Shown: positions 10,401 through 21,716, counted from the first letter of the stretch. The stretch: 64,000 nt of DNA from Hericium rajendrae (GCA_033439255.1 CM065883.1:1674001-1738000); one strand, 5' to 3'. Notes: generated by a model from the letters alone, not told the origin. Made by a program: numbers and translations.

Positions 10401-11270
10401 CAGAAGTCCCCAACACCTGGACGGTCACCTGCCAATGTCTCGCCATCCTCAATTCCCCGTGCATCGGTTCTGAAGCGGCTCGAGACACCCACTAAGATCC
10501 CGGCTCCGCAATTTGGATCGCCTCGTTCTGTGCCTTCGTCGTTCATGACACCGCCCACCAAGCGAGGTGGTACCCAGCCCTCGTTCATTCCGCAGCCTCG
10601 TCATGAACTGGCTTCACCTTCGAGCAGCCCTCGACCAAGCGCTATCCCGCCGCCGAAGTTCGTGCCTCAACCGCAGCGGAAGTCCGTCGCACCCAATACG
10701 TCCACGAGGATCAAGCTGCAGTCTCCAAATGGTGTGACCTCTCACTCTGGATCCTCCTTCAGTACGCCTAATCCCTCTCTTTCTGTTTTCGTTTAGCCAA
10801 CATATGTTCGACCAATGTATCCAGGCTCCCCATGCGCTGGTCGGCCTTCGGCATCGCTGGAAAGCAGCAATGCTGAGTGCAGCTCTTCCGCAGATCAATT
10901 CTCTGCAGTGACGACTCCCCCGCTCGCGGCACGATATTCTTTCCAAAGCCTTACGAAAATGATATCCATTTCTTCGTTCCATTGGGCGCCCCGTTCAGCC
11001 GCGTCGTGCATGATACCGGAGGCCTCAAGCTCCAGCACGATCGGCAGCGCTGCGGATGAGCAGTTATCTTCAACGTCGCCGCAGCGGGCAATGCCATTTT
11101 TTGGTGGTGGGAGCAGGCAGGCGAAGCCCGAGAAGCGTGGCTTTGTGTCGAAGGAGCAGCAGCTGGTTCGGCTCCGGTTGAGGATGGAAGAGGAGATGCA
11201 GGGCAGGACGGCGGGTCTTCAAAGCAGTATACCGTGTAAAATGTGCAGGGATCATGAGCTGGCCTTCTAG
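7453..11270 (+). CDS. Large Ser-rich, coiled-coil, acidic protein of unknown function
   Basis: Not a family I can name. Firm exons are 7453-7518, 7586-8051 and 8105 to about 10318. The reading then continues in another frame from about 10319 to 10755 (a base appears to be missing in a GG run near 10318; an intron with a poor donor is less likely), followed by a probable intron at 10760-10795 and an uncertain C-terminal part ending near 11270. Order of regions: Ser/Arg-rich N-terminus; long Ser/Thr-Pro-rich stretch with GLPTPDLTP twice; a strong coiled coil at about residues 430-620 rich in Glu, Arg and Leu; acidic blocks including EEEEPEEEESEEE; and a Pro/Ser-rich tail. FSFGSQS occurs near both ends. 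The composition suggests a phosphorylated cytoskeletal, polarity or septum scaffold, but that is inference. Exact C-terminus unresolved. Confidence 0.7.
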
Positions 11271-12050
11271 GTGGGTGTTCCTAGCCTTTCATCCATATTA
11301 CGCTTGCTTATATCTGTATGATGCAGTTCTGTATGGTCCTCCCGATGCACATCCATGGTTACTTCACGCCCTAAGTCTTAAGTTCAGTTCACGCCCCTCA
11401 ATCTACAGCATCCGTCGACGCCGATGCGCTCTGATTTGTTGTATTGTCGGACAACTTTTCATTCTATCCTATTACCCCCGTGATGTCCCCCTCCCCCCAT
11501 CCCCCGCCTTGCTTTGTTCAGTTAGTATCGATTTGCATATTTTATAGGGCTTGATGCCCTCATCGCACCAGCAGGACTCTTCTCTTTGTGCATGTCACGC
11601 AATTTGTGTTTTATATGTACATTAGGGTCGGACTCTGCCTGGACAATTACGTTGTTCCTTTGCAGTGGACGTTATGTTCCACTCATCTATCTTCCAATGA
11701 AATTAGCTTGCAGTCAATATATGGTTAGGCATTTTCTATGTGAAGTTGCGGTGAGAAGTGTGGACCTCTGAGAAACTACTTATAGGTCCAGCTGATTCAT
11801 AGCTATCTTCATGTCTGGGTAGCGGCTCCTCTTGCCTCCCAACTGTGTACATCCTCCAATATCAGCCGCTTGGAGCTTACATGAACTGGACCACCACTAG
11901 ATTTAGCTGGAGTTTGACTGGGCCAGGCGTCGTGGGAAATATCCACAGCCGGCCGCATCCGAAAACCTGAACGCGCTCCGTTGCATCGACATTTATCTCG
12001 AACACTCACCACACGCCCTTTGCATCCCGTTACACCCCTCTATATTCGCC
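11271..12050. other. 3' flank and intergenic spacer
   Basis: AT-rich 3' untranslated-like sequence of the Ser-rich gene followed by the promoter of the NDUFA4-like gene. No open frame with family similarity was found. The stretch next to the downstream ATG is pyrimidine-rich (cacccctctatattcgcc). Confidence 0.5.
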
Positions 12051-12532
12051 ATGTCGAGGAACCTGAGGCACAGCTTCGCGAAGAACTGGTTCGCCGTTGA
12101 GGTATATCCCAGTCACTGCTGATGTTGAACAGGAACGCTGACCACGGATGCGTTTGCACAGGCCATTCCTATGTACGCACTCCAGCTCTGTGCTTCGCTC
12201 TAGGGAACTGTCTAATTAATTTGCCAACAGTTACACTGTCGTTGGTTTTGTTGTCCTTGGTGGCACGTGGTACTTGGCCCGTCTTGCTCGGGGTCCCGCT
12301 GGTGCGTTGCCAATACGGAGGACGTTTTATCAAGGCCCCATTTTCTTACTCGTACCCTTAGTTGTCTGGACCAGGGCCAACCCCACGCCGTGGAACACTG
12401 TCGAGCAGGACGAGAACGTCAAGATTATGTCCGTGAACCAGAAGTTTGACAAGAGGTATGACTTGCCTCATCCCGCCCACGATATATTGACTGATCGACA
12501 TTCGCACTAGCTGGTCACGGGATAAGCTCTAA
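12051..12532 (+). CDS. NDUFA4/B12D (MLRQ)-family small respiratory-chain protein
   Basis: Single-span inner-mitochondrial-membrane protein of the MLRQ/B12D family; the animal member NDUFA4 associates with cytochrome c oxidase. Five exons: 12051-12101, 12162-12172, 12231-12301, 12362-12455 and 12511-12532. All junctions are GT-AG and in phase, giving 82 residues, as usual. It starts MSRNLRHSFAKNWFAVEAIP, then has a hydrophobic span (YTVVGFVVLGGTWYLARL), then the family signature VVWTRANPTPWN, and ends KFDKSWSRDKL. Exon 2 is only 11 nt long (two bases plus three codons), so automated predictors may miss the gene. No additional targeting signal is expected; the positively charged N-terminus fits import. 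Identification from the TM plus W..R.NP.PWN pattern is solid. Confidence 0.87.
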
Positions 12533-12840
12533 TTTTCTGCATCTGAGCACATGCATGGAGTTGGTCACATTTTCCAGCGAATTGCATCTGTGTATGTAGA
12601 GATCTAAATCGAAGCTTCATCGTCCATTTGTCGTCTTCCATGACCACACCCTCTGAGCGTGACCCCCTTGTGACATGACGTCGGCCCGGCGGGCTCAACT
12701 GATCGATGGCTCTTGCCTGAAGACAACATCGAGGGCGCTCAACAAGTTCAAGGATGCTTATTTAAGACTTGCACACAGACGCCAGTCCTTCCGCGTAACC
12801 ACCATCTCTCGTTCCCCGTATAGCAGGATTTGTTCGAACC
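12533..12840. other. Short intergenic spacer
   Basis: 308 bp between the NDUFA4-like stop and the ARA2-like ATG. No gene or repeat seen; it must hold the terminator of the first and promoter of the second gene. Confidence 0.5.
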
Positions 12841-14242
12841 ATGGTTGTCGCCCTCGATTCAGCGCAGCCAGTATTCACCCTTCCTCCTCTAGACTCTATA
12901 GCAGATACGCAAGAGGACAAACCAGTCCCTGGTCGGCCTTTGGTATTTCAATCGTATTTGTCTAGCACCTGGAGTTCTGACGAGCAACAAGGAAGAAATA
13001 GGCCCCTTTAGATTGTCGTCGTTGGTATTCGGCGCGGCAGCATGGTCGCACTTCTACAACAACGATGACCTCCTCGCCAGTGACGTCCCTGTCCGAACCA
13101 TCCGTCTTGCGTTGAGGTACGCGCCCGAAAGTCATACTGGTAGCATGACATTCTGAATATGCGGCGTTAGGTACGGAATTCGGACGTTTGATACGTCGCC
13201 GTATTACGGGCCATCTGAGATTGTACTCGGCACGGCGTTGAAAGCTTTGGAAGTCGAGTTCCCTCGTACATCCTACCAACTAGTTTGTCTCCCTGTGTAT
13301 TCCGATCACCATGAATGATTTGCTAAATTGCTTCTCTTCAGATCACCAAATGCGGCCGCTACGGCTCCTCAGACTTCGACTACTCCCCAGCGACCATACG
13401 CCGAAGCATCGAGCGCAGCCTGGCGCGTTTCCATACCAACTATCTCGATGGAGTATACCTGCACGACGTCGAGTTCGTCGCCGAGGATGTCATGCCTCAG
13501 AAGGCAGGGCATGCACACCGCCGCGTTGGGCGCAGAGGCTGAGGCGTTCGGGCTGAAGGAGGGACAGGAGAGCAAGGTGTGGGGGCCAGGCGATCAAAAA
13601 TCCTGGATGCAATTGCGGAACTGCGAAAGATGCAGGCCGAGGGTCTCATCAAGTACATTGGTATCTGTGGTACGTCTTTCGTCATGTCAGACTTAGCAGT
13701 TTTTGAATATTTGAAACTTGTAGGCTTTCCCCTCCCAATGCTCCTCCGTCTCTCCCTCCTCGTGCTTCACACAGCCCCATACCGCCCGCTTGACCTTGTC
13801 CAATCCTACTGCCATCTGACTCTGCAGAACGCGACACTCCTCGCCTTCCTTCCCGCCTTCCTGCAGCGCGCGCGCATCGGGCAGGTGCTCACCGCGTCTC
13901 CGCTCTCGATGGGGCTCCTCACGCCGACCGTGCCCGGCTGGCACCCGGCCCCGCAGTCCGTGCGCGACACGTCCCCGCGCGCGGTGGAAAGCGCGGAGGG
14001 ATGGGATGATGGCCTGCCGACGCTCGCGATTGCGTGGGCTGTGAAGCGCGCGGAGGACGGACTGGGTGGGGAGGGCGTGATGCCCACTGTTGGTCGGGCT
14101 GAGCAAGCCGCAGGAGGTGCATCAGGCTGTGAAAGGCTGGCGGGATGTCAAAGATGGGGTAAACGAAGAGAGGAGGGAGGAGTATGCGGCGAAGGTGATC
14201 AAGGTCTTTGAGGATGGCGGCGTCAAGGACTGGTCGTGGTGA
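12841..14242 (+). CDS. ARA2: D-arabinose/L-galactose-type dehydrogenase (aldo-keto reductase), frame interrupted
   Basis: NAD(P)-dependent aldo-keto reductase of the ARA2/L-galactose dehydrogenase group, which makes the lactone precursor of erythroascorbate. Pieces in order: LSSLVFGAAAWSHFYNNDD (about 13012-13068), exon 13171-13282 with YGIRTFDTSPYYGPSE (Asp and Tyr of the AKR active site), exon 13342-13669 beginning ITKCGRYGSS (active-site Lys) and containing LDGVYLHDVEFV (active-site His), and exon 13724-14242 with PLDLVQSYCHLTLQN and the C-terminus VFEDGGVKDWSW. The frame changes near 13490, at the A5 run near 13594 and at a GG near 14087. The join of the first exon near 12960 is also out of frame. 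Every part is otherwise well conserved, so I favour sequence errors over a true pseudogene, though decay cannot be excluded. Converges on STI1 with 200 bp between stops. Confidence 0.75.
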
Positions 14243-14441
14243 ACCTTGCCGAACTTTATGATCTAGAAACTCAAGTGTAGAAGAAGTAGATTCAACAAGT
14301 GTTATTGCAACGACAATTGATACAAATAATGCAGCCTTCGTGACTTCATGACTTCATAACACAAAGCAGACCCAGTAGATGTTCAAGATAAATCCAAACA
14401 AGAATGGCTTAGCCTACGTCCCCTCACAGATTTACCTCCGC

Positions 14442-16615
14442 TCAGCGTGTCCTGATAATACCGGCATTGATCAGTTTCTGGATCTTCGTCCTGACTCCCG
14501 GGTTCTTCATGTGGTCCTGCAAGCGCCTGCGGGTTCGACTGCGCTTGCTGAAGAATGGACTGCATGACGGGGTCGTTCATGATACCCTACAAGCAAAGTC
14601 AACATGACGATCTCACTGTCAGAACGAAATGTACTCACAGCCACCTCCGGGTCGCGCATTGCACGCTCGAGGGTCTCCTGTTCCGACTCGCCCGCGCGCT
14701 GCTGCATGAGCGCCTGCTGGATCTTAATCATCAGCGACTGGATCTCAGAGATATGCTTCCCCTCGTTGTCGTGCTCGGTCGCCTCCTGCGCGGCCTCAAG
14801 CGCCTTGTTATGATCGCGCATCGCGAACAGCACGTTCGACTTGCGGATGTACGCCTTGACGAACGTGGGATCGACCTTGATCGCCTCCTCCGCATCCTTG
14901 AGCGCCTCCGGGAACGCGACCAGCTTGGTGTACGCCAGCGCCCGGTTGTTGTACCCTCGCGGGATCGCTCGGGTTCCGCTTGATGCTTTCCGAGTAGGCC
15001 TTCACCGCGCCCGCGAAGTCGCCATCCTTGAACAACTTGTTGCCCTCCTCGCGCGCGACTTCCGCCTTCTCAGGGTCGATATATGCCTGGCGATCAGCGT
15101 CGGCCTTGGCCTTCTGCGCGTCGCGCAGCTTGTTGAGGATGTCGGGCGTGCGGTGCTCGGTGAGCGACTTCTCGAAGAAGCGGACCGCGGTCTCGAGATC
15201 GTTTTTGCGCAGGTAGGCGCTGCCGATGCGGCCGTAGGCCTTCGCCACGAGCTTATAATCGGCATGAAGCTGGATAAGGCGTCAGTTTGTGAAGCGCGCA
15301 TCGATTCGCCATGAAGAACAACGCACCTCGCGACCCTCCTCGACAGCTTTTTCGCAAGTCTGGATGGTTTTGTCGTAATCGCTTTGCTCGTAATACACGG
15401 CTGAAACCTTAGAATCAGCATCGCCCGCCCTCGCATTTGAAACATGAGAATACATACCGCCAGATTGGTCAAGAACGTAATGTCCTTGGGCCACAGCTCC
15501 CAAGCCTTCTCGAAGTGCGTCGCCGCATCCTCGAACTCGCGCTTCTTGTACGCCTCGCTACCGAGCTTCTTCTCTGCCTCGGCCGCCTTCTTCGCCTGCG
15601 CCTCCTCTGAACCAGTTTCCGGCTCCGCCTCTTTCATCTCGACGTCTTCTTCTTTGCGCTTCGGCGGTGTGGAGGTCGAGGCCTTCGGCTGGGGAGAAGG
15701 TGTGGGCTTAGGCGAAGGGGTCGAGGCGCTCGCGCCAGGAACGCCGGGAGGCAACTCCTCCGAGCCTTCTGGGCGGGTGAAGCCCTGCATGTCGATGCCC
15801 ATGAGCACACCGAGGACGTCGATCATGCGCGGGTCGCTCTGGAGGAAGTTGTTTGCCATCGACGGGTTTTTCTGCATCGCTTGAAGCTAGTGCCACACCA
15901 TTGGGTAAGATAGACGGATAGAAGAAAGGAATGAGTAAAATCTTACCATTTGCACGAAGTTTGGGTCTGCGAGATGCTTCTGGGTGCGGGGGTTTGTGGC
16001 GAGCTTGCCAATCAAGTTCGGGTCCCCGAACATCTTTCCGAGACCCATCGCTTCTGCGCCCTCTCCTCTCTCGTCGGCAGCTACATGAATCGTGCAGGTG
16101 GTTCAGATTGCATCGTAAGTTGCATAATGAACACCATGCTTACCCTTAGCAGCCTTCACCTCCTCTAGACCCTTCTTAAGCGCCGGGCTGTCCTCGAGCT
16201 TCAGACCCGCCTCATACGCCTCGATAGCCTGGTCATATAGTCGCTGCCCGTGCAGCGCTGCACCCTTACGCGCAAATCCCTTCGACCAACTCGGGTTCAC
16301 TTTGATGCACTAGCAAAAAGCAACGATTCAAAATCGGCATTTCATGCGTCGGTGCCTCCTGTGGCGCGCACCTGCTCTGCGTCCTCGAGCGCGGCTTCAT
16401 AGTCCCTCTTGCCCGCCTTCGCGGCACTTCGGTTCGACCATAGCACGAAGTTGCTCTGATCAAGCTCGAGGGCCTTGGAGAAGAGCTCGATAGCGCGATC
16501 GTAGTCTTTGGCCGAGAAGGCCTTGTTGCCCTCTGCCTTCAGTTCGTCTACCTATCGAGCGTGTTAGAGACAGTCAGTCTATCATCTGCGTCTAAGTACG
16601 ACTTACAGATGACAT
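14442..16615 (-). CDS. STI1: Hsp70-Hsp90 organising co-chaperone STI1/HOP (TPR protein)
   Basis: Cytosolic adaptor that hands client proteins from Hsp70 to Hsp90. Eight exons on the minus strand: 16615-16607, 16551-16372, 16309-16144, 16080-15947, 15886-15458, 15407-15327, 15269-14639 and 14586-14442, about 590 residues. Order: TPR1 (ELKAEGNKAFSAKDYDRAIE, NPSWSKGFARKGAAL), first DP repeat (DPNLIGKLATNPRTQKHLAD), a Pro/Ser and Glu/Lys linker, TPR2A (GSEAYKKREFEDAATHFEKA, YDKTIQTCEKAVEEGRE), TPR2B (AREEGNKLFKDGDFAGAVKA), and the second DP repeat (DPVMQSILQQAQSNP). Two single-base frame changes are visible, near 14960 (CCC run) and near 14521 (TT). Beyond the second, another frame supplies the canonical end NPGVRTKIQKLINAGIIRTR. 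Both are probably sequence errors in a conserved gene. The first exon holds only three codons. A heat-shock element lies about 100 bp upstream. Confidence 0.92.
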
Positions 16616-16704
16616 TGTAAAAGGTTGAGATTATCGAATCGCCGTGAGGTCAGGGTAGGACGCTAGGAGAAGAACAAGTTATATCATAGTTGCGCGCCGT
16701 CCCG

Positions 16705-16727
16705 GAAATGTCTAGAAACTTCGAGAA
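16705..16727 (-). promoter_or_regulatory. Heat-shock element in the STI1 promoter
   Basis: The core gaaacttcgagaa (16715-16727) is a perfect inverted three-unit HSE (GAAnnTTCnnGAA). Another in-phase GAA sits at 16705-16707, with an imperfect unit between. It lies 90-112 bp upstream of the STI1 ATG, the expected place for Hsf1 control of this co-chaperone. Confidence 0.7.
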
Positions 16728-17026
16728 CTCTGGTCCCGATTTGTCCAACTTCGAAGCCTAGCGCCCAGCTGTTGACCACATATTTACTGAATCCTTGGAA
16801 AAATCGGAGAACTTGAAAAGCCTGTAGTATACAGCAGAACAACTACAGGCAGGGGCGGAAAGCTTAACTGCTCGAGGCATGAAACGTCGAACGAAACTGC
16901 ATGGTCCTGCGCCGTAGGCATTCGGTGCATCTCTACTCACCTGCCCCAGCATTGGCCATTGCCCTCAAGTAGTTCACAGACCATGGGGAAACGGGGAAGT
17001 TTTTCTCGCACCCTCTCGCCTGGCCA

Positions 17027-17035
17027 AAAAAAAAT
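17027..17035 (-). terminator. RNA polymerase III terminator of tRNA-Ser
   Basis: A run of nine T on the minus strand begins about 19 nt beyond the 3' end of the tRNA, the usual Pol III stop signal. Confidence 0.7.
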
Positions 17036-17054
17036 GGTGTTGTTTTCCCATCAC

Positions 17055-17136
17055 CGACGCCAGCAGGACTCGAACCTGCGCTCCCAAAGGGAAACAGATT
17101 TCTAATCTGTCGCCGTAACCACTTGGCTATAGCGCC
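17055..17136 (-). tRNA. tRNA-Ser (anticodon AGA)
   Basis: 82-nt cloverleaf on the minus strand without intron. The acceptor stem pairs GGCGCTA with TGGCGTC (two G-U pairs), discriminator G. D-loop region AGCCAAGTGGTTACGGCG, anticodon loop in CAGATTAGAAATCTG (anticodon AGA, five-base stem CAGAT/ATCTG), long class II variable arm TCCCTTTGGGA, and T-arm GCAGGTTCGAGTCCTGC. The long variable arm plus AGA defines serine. It reads UCU codons, and UCC by wobble after A34-to-I editing. Confidence 0.96.
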
Positions 17137-20100
17137 GTAAAATACCGGATGGAAATAAATACATCACTATATGCCAATATACAGGTTCAGTAATAAGTTA
17201 GACATCGGGACCTACCTCGACCCCATCTGAGCGCGTGCAGACCTGATATGGAGCTCATGTTCTCCATATTCCCTCCAGAACACCATTTCAAGCTGTAAGC
17301 CCATGAAGCAACATGCTTTGTGAGGGACGAACATGCATATGAGCATCACCATCAACTATGCGGCCCCGTCATGATGGTCTCCCAAGCAGCGCCCGACTCT
17401 GCTGCAAAACACCGTTACTTGGAAAGGGATAGCGAGGTAGCAACGCGCAGCGGACCGCTTATCCGCCACCATCCATCCCTGACCATCGTCGGCAATGACG
17501 CACCACCACCGATTTCAAGAATGCAGCTAGCGGCGCTCACGCGACCAAATAGCATCTGTCAAACCAGACAAAACAAGCTCTAACGCTTACTGAGAGTGCC
17601 AAGCCCAGCCCAAGTCACCATTGACGCGTCGACCGACGTTGAAGATCAACACAGCCAGCGGACGGAAGTCGGGACGGAGGATGGAGATAGACAGGGCAGC
17701 ACAGGCGTCCGCGGCGCGCGGGTAAAACATGCTCCTGTGCGAGTCTTCGACATCAGAACACCGCTTGGTGGGAAGCTGCTGGGCACTTGAAACACCTCTC
17801 GTGGGAGCTCCGAAGTCGACGACGAGGGCCGCACAAAGCGCGCCCCCTTCTGGTTCTCGCGTCTGTTCTTTGTTACGGCACAGATAAGCGGGGGGCCTGA
17901 GTGTAAACGGCTCGAGAAACTGTCCCGCGGGGCGCGGTTTTAGTCGAGCATGGCCGATGGTAAGTCATTGGCGTCTATGTTTGTGTCTGTGCCGTGGAGA
18001 CGCAGACCATCAAGACATCAAGACGAGAAGCAGCGCGAAGATTGCGAGCTCAACTGCCTTTCGTAAAACTGCCCCGCGAAAGGCGCTCCGAACTCGCACA
18101 CAGCGGGCTCGGGCTCGGTTACATAGGCCTTGCTCGCCCGTACTGAGCTGAGCAAGAGTGATCCGAACAAGGAATGAACGACGCTGGTTGGAAACTCACC
18201 GAACAAACCTGTAAAGTTCGGACGTCCGAACACGGAAATGAACACTGGCGGTGATCACCCCGCTGTTAGCTCAGCTCGCGCTCCGAGTCCGCGTCATGCT
18301 GACTGACAAACCGAGCCGGAGAGCGAGCTATAGCAGACTATAGCGCAAAAGCAGCGGGCATTGCCCAGTGACGTCTGGGCTGCTCTGCGCAAGCCACAAA
18401 TGCACACCGCAATCTGCAAGATATCCCCATCGGTGCATACGTCCGAAAACATGGCTTGGCGCAATCGTGCGTGACTGTCTGCTCCAATTAGGATGCAAGT
18501 GACTGAGGATATACGGAGATAGGTGGCAATGTGTGTGCGGGAGCATTGAATTTGGAGGCGCATCAACGATATGCCTTGATTGGACGGATATCGACAATGG
18601 GGAGGGTCATAGGAGTGTCATTAATTATAAGTGATATCATGCAGAAAGCGCCTGCGAAAAAAGGGTCGATGGACGAATAGTAATGGGAGGCGATCACTCA
18701 CCTGTCTTTCGGTGAATACTGTAAGGAACGGTCATGTCTGTAAGGGTCAACTAGAATCACTGAAAGAGACGAGAATCTTCTGAGCTTATGCATGAGACGT
18801 CGCTGAAGACAAGCACCCGCGAACAAGCATTTAAATAATGATTGGGCCGTATGGAAGTCGTCCATTTGATCTGCCTGGGTGTGAATATTAAAAGGTACGG
18901 TCACATAGGTCGCATGGTCTTGAGATTCGAAGCCTGTCAACTCTTGGAGATGGTCGAGTCAGAGAATGGAAGGACGAACTGAATAGATGCTCACCCGGAA
19001 CACCAGCGAAGCCTCGCTCGTCGTAAAGCGGCGCAAATGAACTGAGAAAGACATACCTATGTCCCGATAGACCGCATCCATTAAATCACCACGCCAGCGG
19101 TAGTGAATTAGTGATTCATCTTTTCATCTTTGACGCGCCGCAAAACGTAAACACTGTCAACTGCAGGGCCGCGGCCTTGCCGCAAATGTAACCAACCCAT
19201 ACAGAAGTGGAGCGTACGGTCAGCAAGACCAGGCTCGGATGATGAAAACGCAGGGCCGCGGCCTCTCAAGACGTATGCATGTACACACGACACCGAGTTC
19301 TAAAACATGAACGGTAGTTAGCATATGCTTAAACCGTATTAGGATTGAGAAAGTGTACACATATATGACATGCCGAATAGCCGCCGTTTCATGTCGGGCG
19401 CATGACGGGCCACAGCACATCCAAGAACGGCCCCCGACTGCGGGATCTCCTGAAGGCGCAGAGGAAAGAGCGAGCAAGGGAACATGACGCACAAACCAAG
19501 GCCAGCGACCGCGACGATCGCCATGAACATTCCGGCCCAGAGCGAGTGTGTGCATCTAGGCGAGATGGGCGATCGGCGATCCTGTGGGTGCTCGTGCCGC
19601 TAAGGTCTCGCTAAGTTTAAAATTACAAGTGGATCGCATGCGCACCGGGGACTCACAGTGGCCGACATGGTCGAAATTAGGCAGAATTCGGCTTCATTTG
19701 TCAGACTCTCCATGTGCTATTAACGCCGGAAGACTTGGTGTGAGTTGTATGAATAATGGTTAGGGTGGTGAAGACGTACGCGTGAACCCATGGGGAATCA
19801 TCGCAATGACGGTGTGCCGCTGGTTTGACCTGAGTATCAACCGCATCGAGTGTTCTGTGAGGCAGGAGCATGGCCTGCGCAGACCATGGGTGAAATCCCC
19901 TGTAAGAATGTCAGTTTCGCAATGCTATTCTGTCCGGCAAGGATCAGCGCTGTATCCTGAGACTTGGACGCGGCCTGGACAGTCGCACCTGACATATGAG
20001 TGTCCCGGCTTCTATCTGATGCGTACTTCAGCATGGCCTGCACGTAAAATGTCGAGTAACTGGGACCGGTAGTCGTAGTGACCCGCCGACACGCATATTA

Positions 20101-21716
20101 TCAGTGGTTGAGTTACCATATAAACATCGTGTCCGTGGAGGTCTGAGGATGCCATCGCAACAAGGGATGACGTCGCAAATCGGGACCATGCCGCCATCAG
20201 GACAACGTTTGTCTTCTCGACACACGTTATGCCCAACACGCGTCTCAGGGCCGAGCGGATGCAACTGCTGCACAGTTTATTTCTCGCCCGTGCGCGCCAC
20301 CAATATCGCGCCGCCACTCGGACAAGCAAATATGCCGTTCGTTTAATATTTTAAACGGCGAGCGCATGCCTGAATTGAGCGTGATAAAACATTAGCTTGG
20401 ACCGGCGCCGGCGCATACGATCAAGTTTCGCACCGCGCGCAGGGGGAGTAGATCGAAATGGCAGGAGTCTATCCTAGAATGGCAACCTCGCGTCGGGACG
20501 ACGAGCGGGCAACCAAGCGGAACCCGCCGTTCCTGGCTCTAAATTTGATTATTTTCACGACATTGACATTAGAGGATAAATTCAGGGAGTGCTCGGCTGA
20601 GGCTGATGCAGGAATTTATAGCGCGTTTCGGATGGTGCACGATCCGATGACGCTGGGTTTCGACGGCAGTTGCACTGACAACGGCGGCTTTAATTTTGAA
20701 ATTCTGAAACGGTGGCGCGACCGGTATCGTGCCAGCAATTTTTATCAGCTGGCTTGAAGACGAGTATACTCAGATGCTCCGCGAGCCTGAGCGAGAGTTG
20801 GATTCATCTGGATGTACTTATATCTCGATAAGATCAGGCGGAGCAAGCGGCCGGCTAACAAAGTGATCGAGGATCGGGAGCCGGAACGGTATGGACTTCT
20901 GTGGACAAGGCGCCCCGCGTCGTGCGGAGCCGTGCTGTGGCAGGTAAAACACAGTGGATGGCGGCGCCGAGGGTGATCTGGAGGCCTGGAGATGTGTCGC
21001 GCAGCCTTGTCGGAAATCGGGGCGCGCAGAGGCGCTGGGGAGGGCAAGATCTGCATGGGGTATGTTTTGTGTGTAGAAGTCGAAGCCGCGAAGATGGAGA
21101 AGGCGAGGAACAGATGACAGACGCGCGTGGGGATCACTGGGCGTGACTGTGACCACGTTCATATATCCATCGACATCTGACGCTTGTCGGGAAAGAGAAC
21201 AGGACAGGCGAGGCGATTGTCGCGCCCTCCGAGAGAAGAGCGAGTGCAGCTGCTCAGCAGAAATGACGGATACTGTACGTGAGGTCGCGTGATATTTGAC
21301 CAGTTTTGGGATCAAAGTGAGATGTACCGGGGGATATGACAGATTGTGGTACGGTGCTAAGTGAAGAGGAGGGCAGGGGGCGGAGGGTCGGCCACGACGC
21401 AGACACGCGTCGAGGACGTGTAGGGTTTGGCGGAGGGGCCGGTGACGGTGTCGAGCGCGGCGGGGCGACCAGGGGCTTGTTCCTGTTTGAAGGGCGTGGG
21501 AATGTGTTGCCATAGGCGGTGGTAAGAGGTGCGGTCGGTTGCCAACGAAATTGCCCACGGCTCTTGCCTCCCGTCATCATTTCACCCCTTCCTGCCTCCC
21601 CTTCCGCCCGCCAGTCGCCCTTTCCCTCCCGCCTTTCTCTTTTATTCAACGTAGTCTCCCGCATCAACACTCGTAATCTCCCCTCTCTCACTTACTCCCC
21701 TCTCCATCCTGTACAC
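17137..21716. other. 4.6-kb gene-poor region with scattered relics
   Basis: No complete gene recognised. Short open frames on both strands lack family motifs. Noted inside: a spliced minus-strand fragment (18702-19056, listed separately), a 15-bp direct repeat gcagggccgcggcct at 19163 and 19250, and a near-perfect palindrome at 20340-20357 (cgtttaa / ttaaacg around tatt). The last 150 bp is a pyrimidine-rich leader of the RGS gene (cccttcctgcctcccc). CpG is not depleted, so this does not look like an old methylated transposon. Confidence 0.4.
18702..19056 (-). CDS. Possible spliced fragment of an unrecognised gene
   Basis: Two minus-strand segments, 19056-18995 and 18933-18702, join across a 61-nt intron with gtgagc donor, an internal ctgac and a cag acceptor. 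The frame stays open over the join: YVFLSSFAPLYDERGFAGVP, then GFESQDHATYVTVPFNIHTQ and on to a second gtgagt donor at about 18701. I do not recognise the family. Hydrophobic but fragmentary frames lie upstream on the same strand (for example GMFMAIVAVAGLGLCVMFP near 19510), so a decayed membrane-protein gene is possible. Chance cannot be excluded. Confidence 0.25.

Noticed and set aside
12841-14242. ARA2-like gene as a true pseudogene
   Set aside because: All catalytic blocks are intact, and the shifts are of the same single-base kind as in neighbouring conserved genes; kept as a gene with probable sequence errors.
20818-21558. 246-codon minus-strand frame upstream of the RGS gene
   Set aside because: His/Pro/Arg-rich composition, no family similarity and no splice support; it runs into the RGS 5' leader.
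17137-21716. Gene-poor stretch as an old LTR element or DNA transposon
   Set aside because: No long terminal repeats, no polymerase or transposase motif and no CpG depletion were seen.
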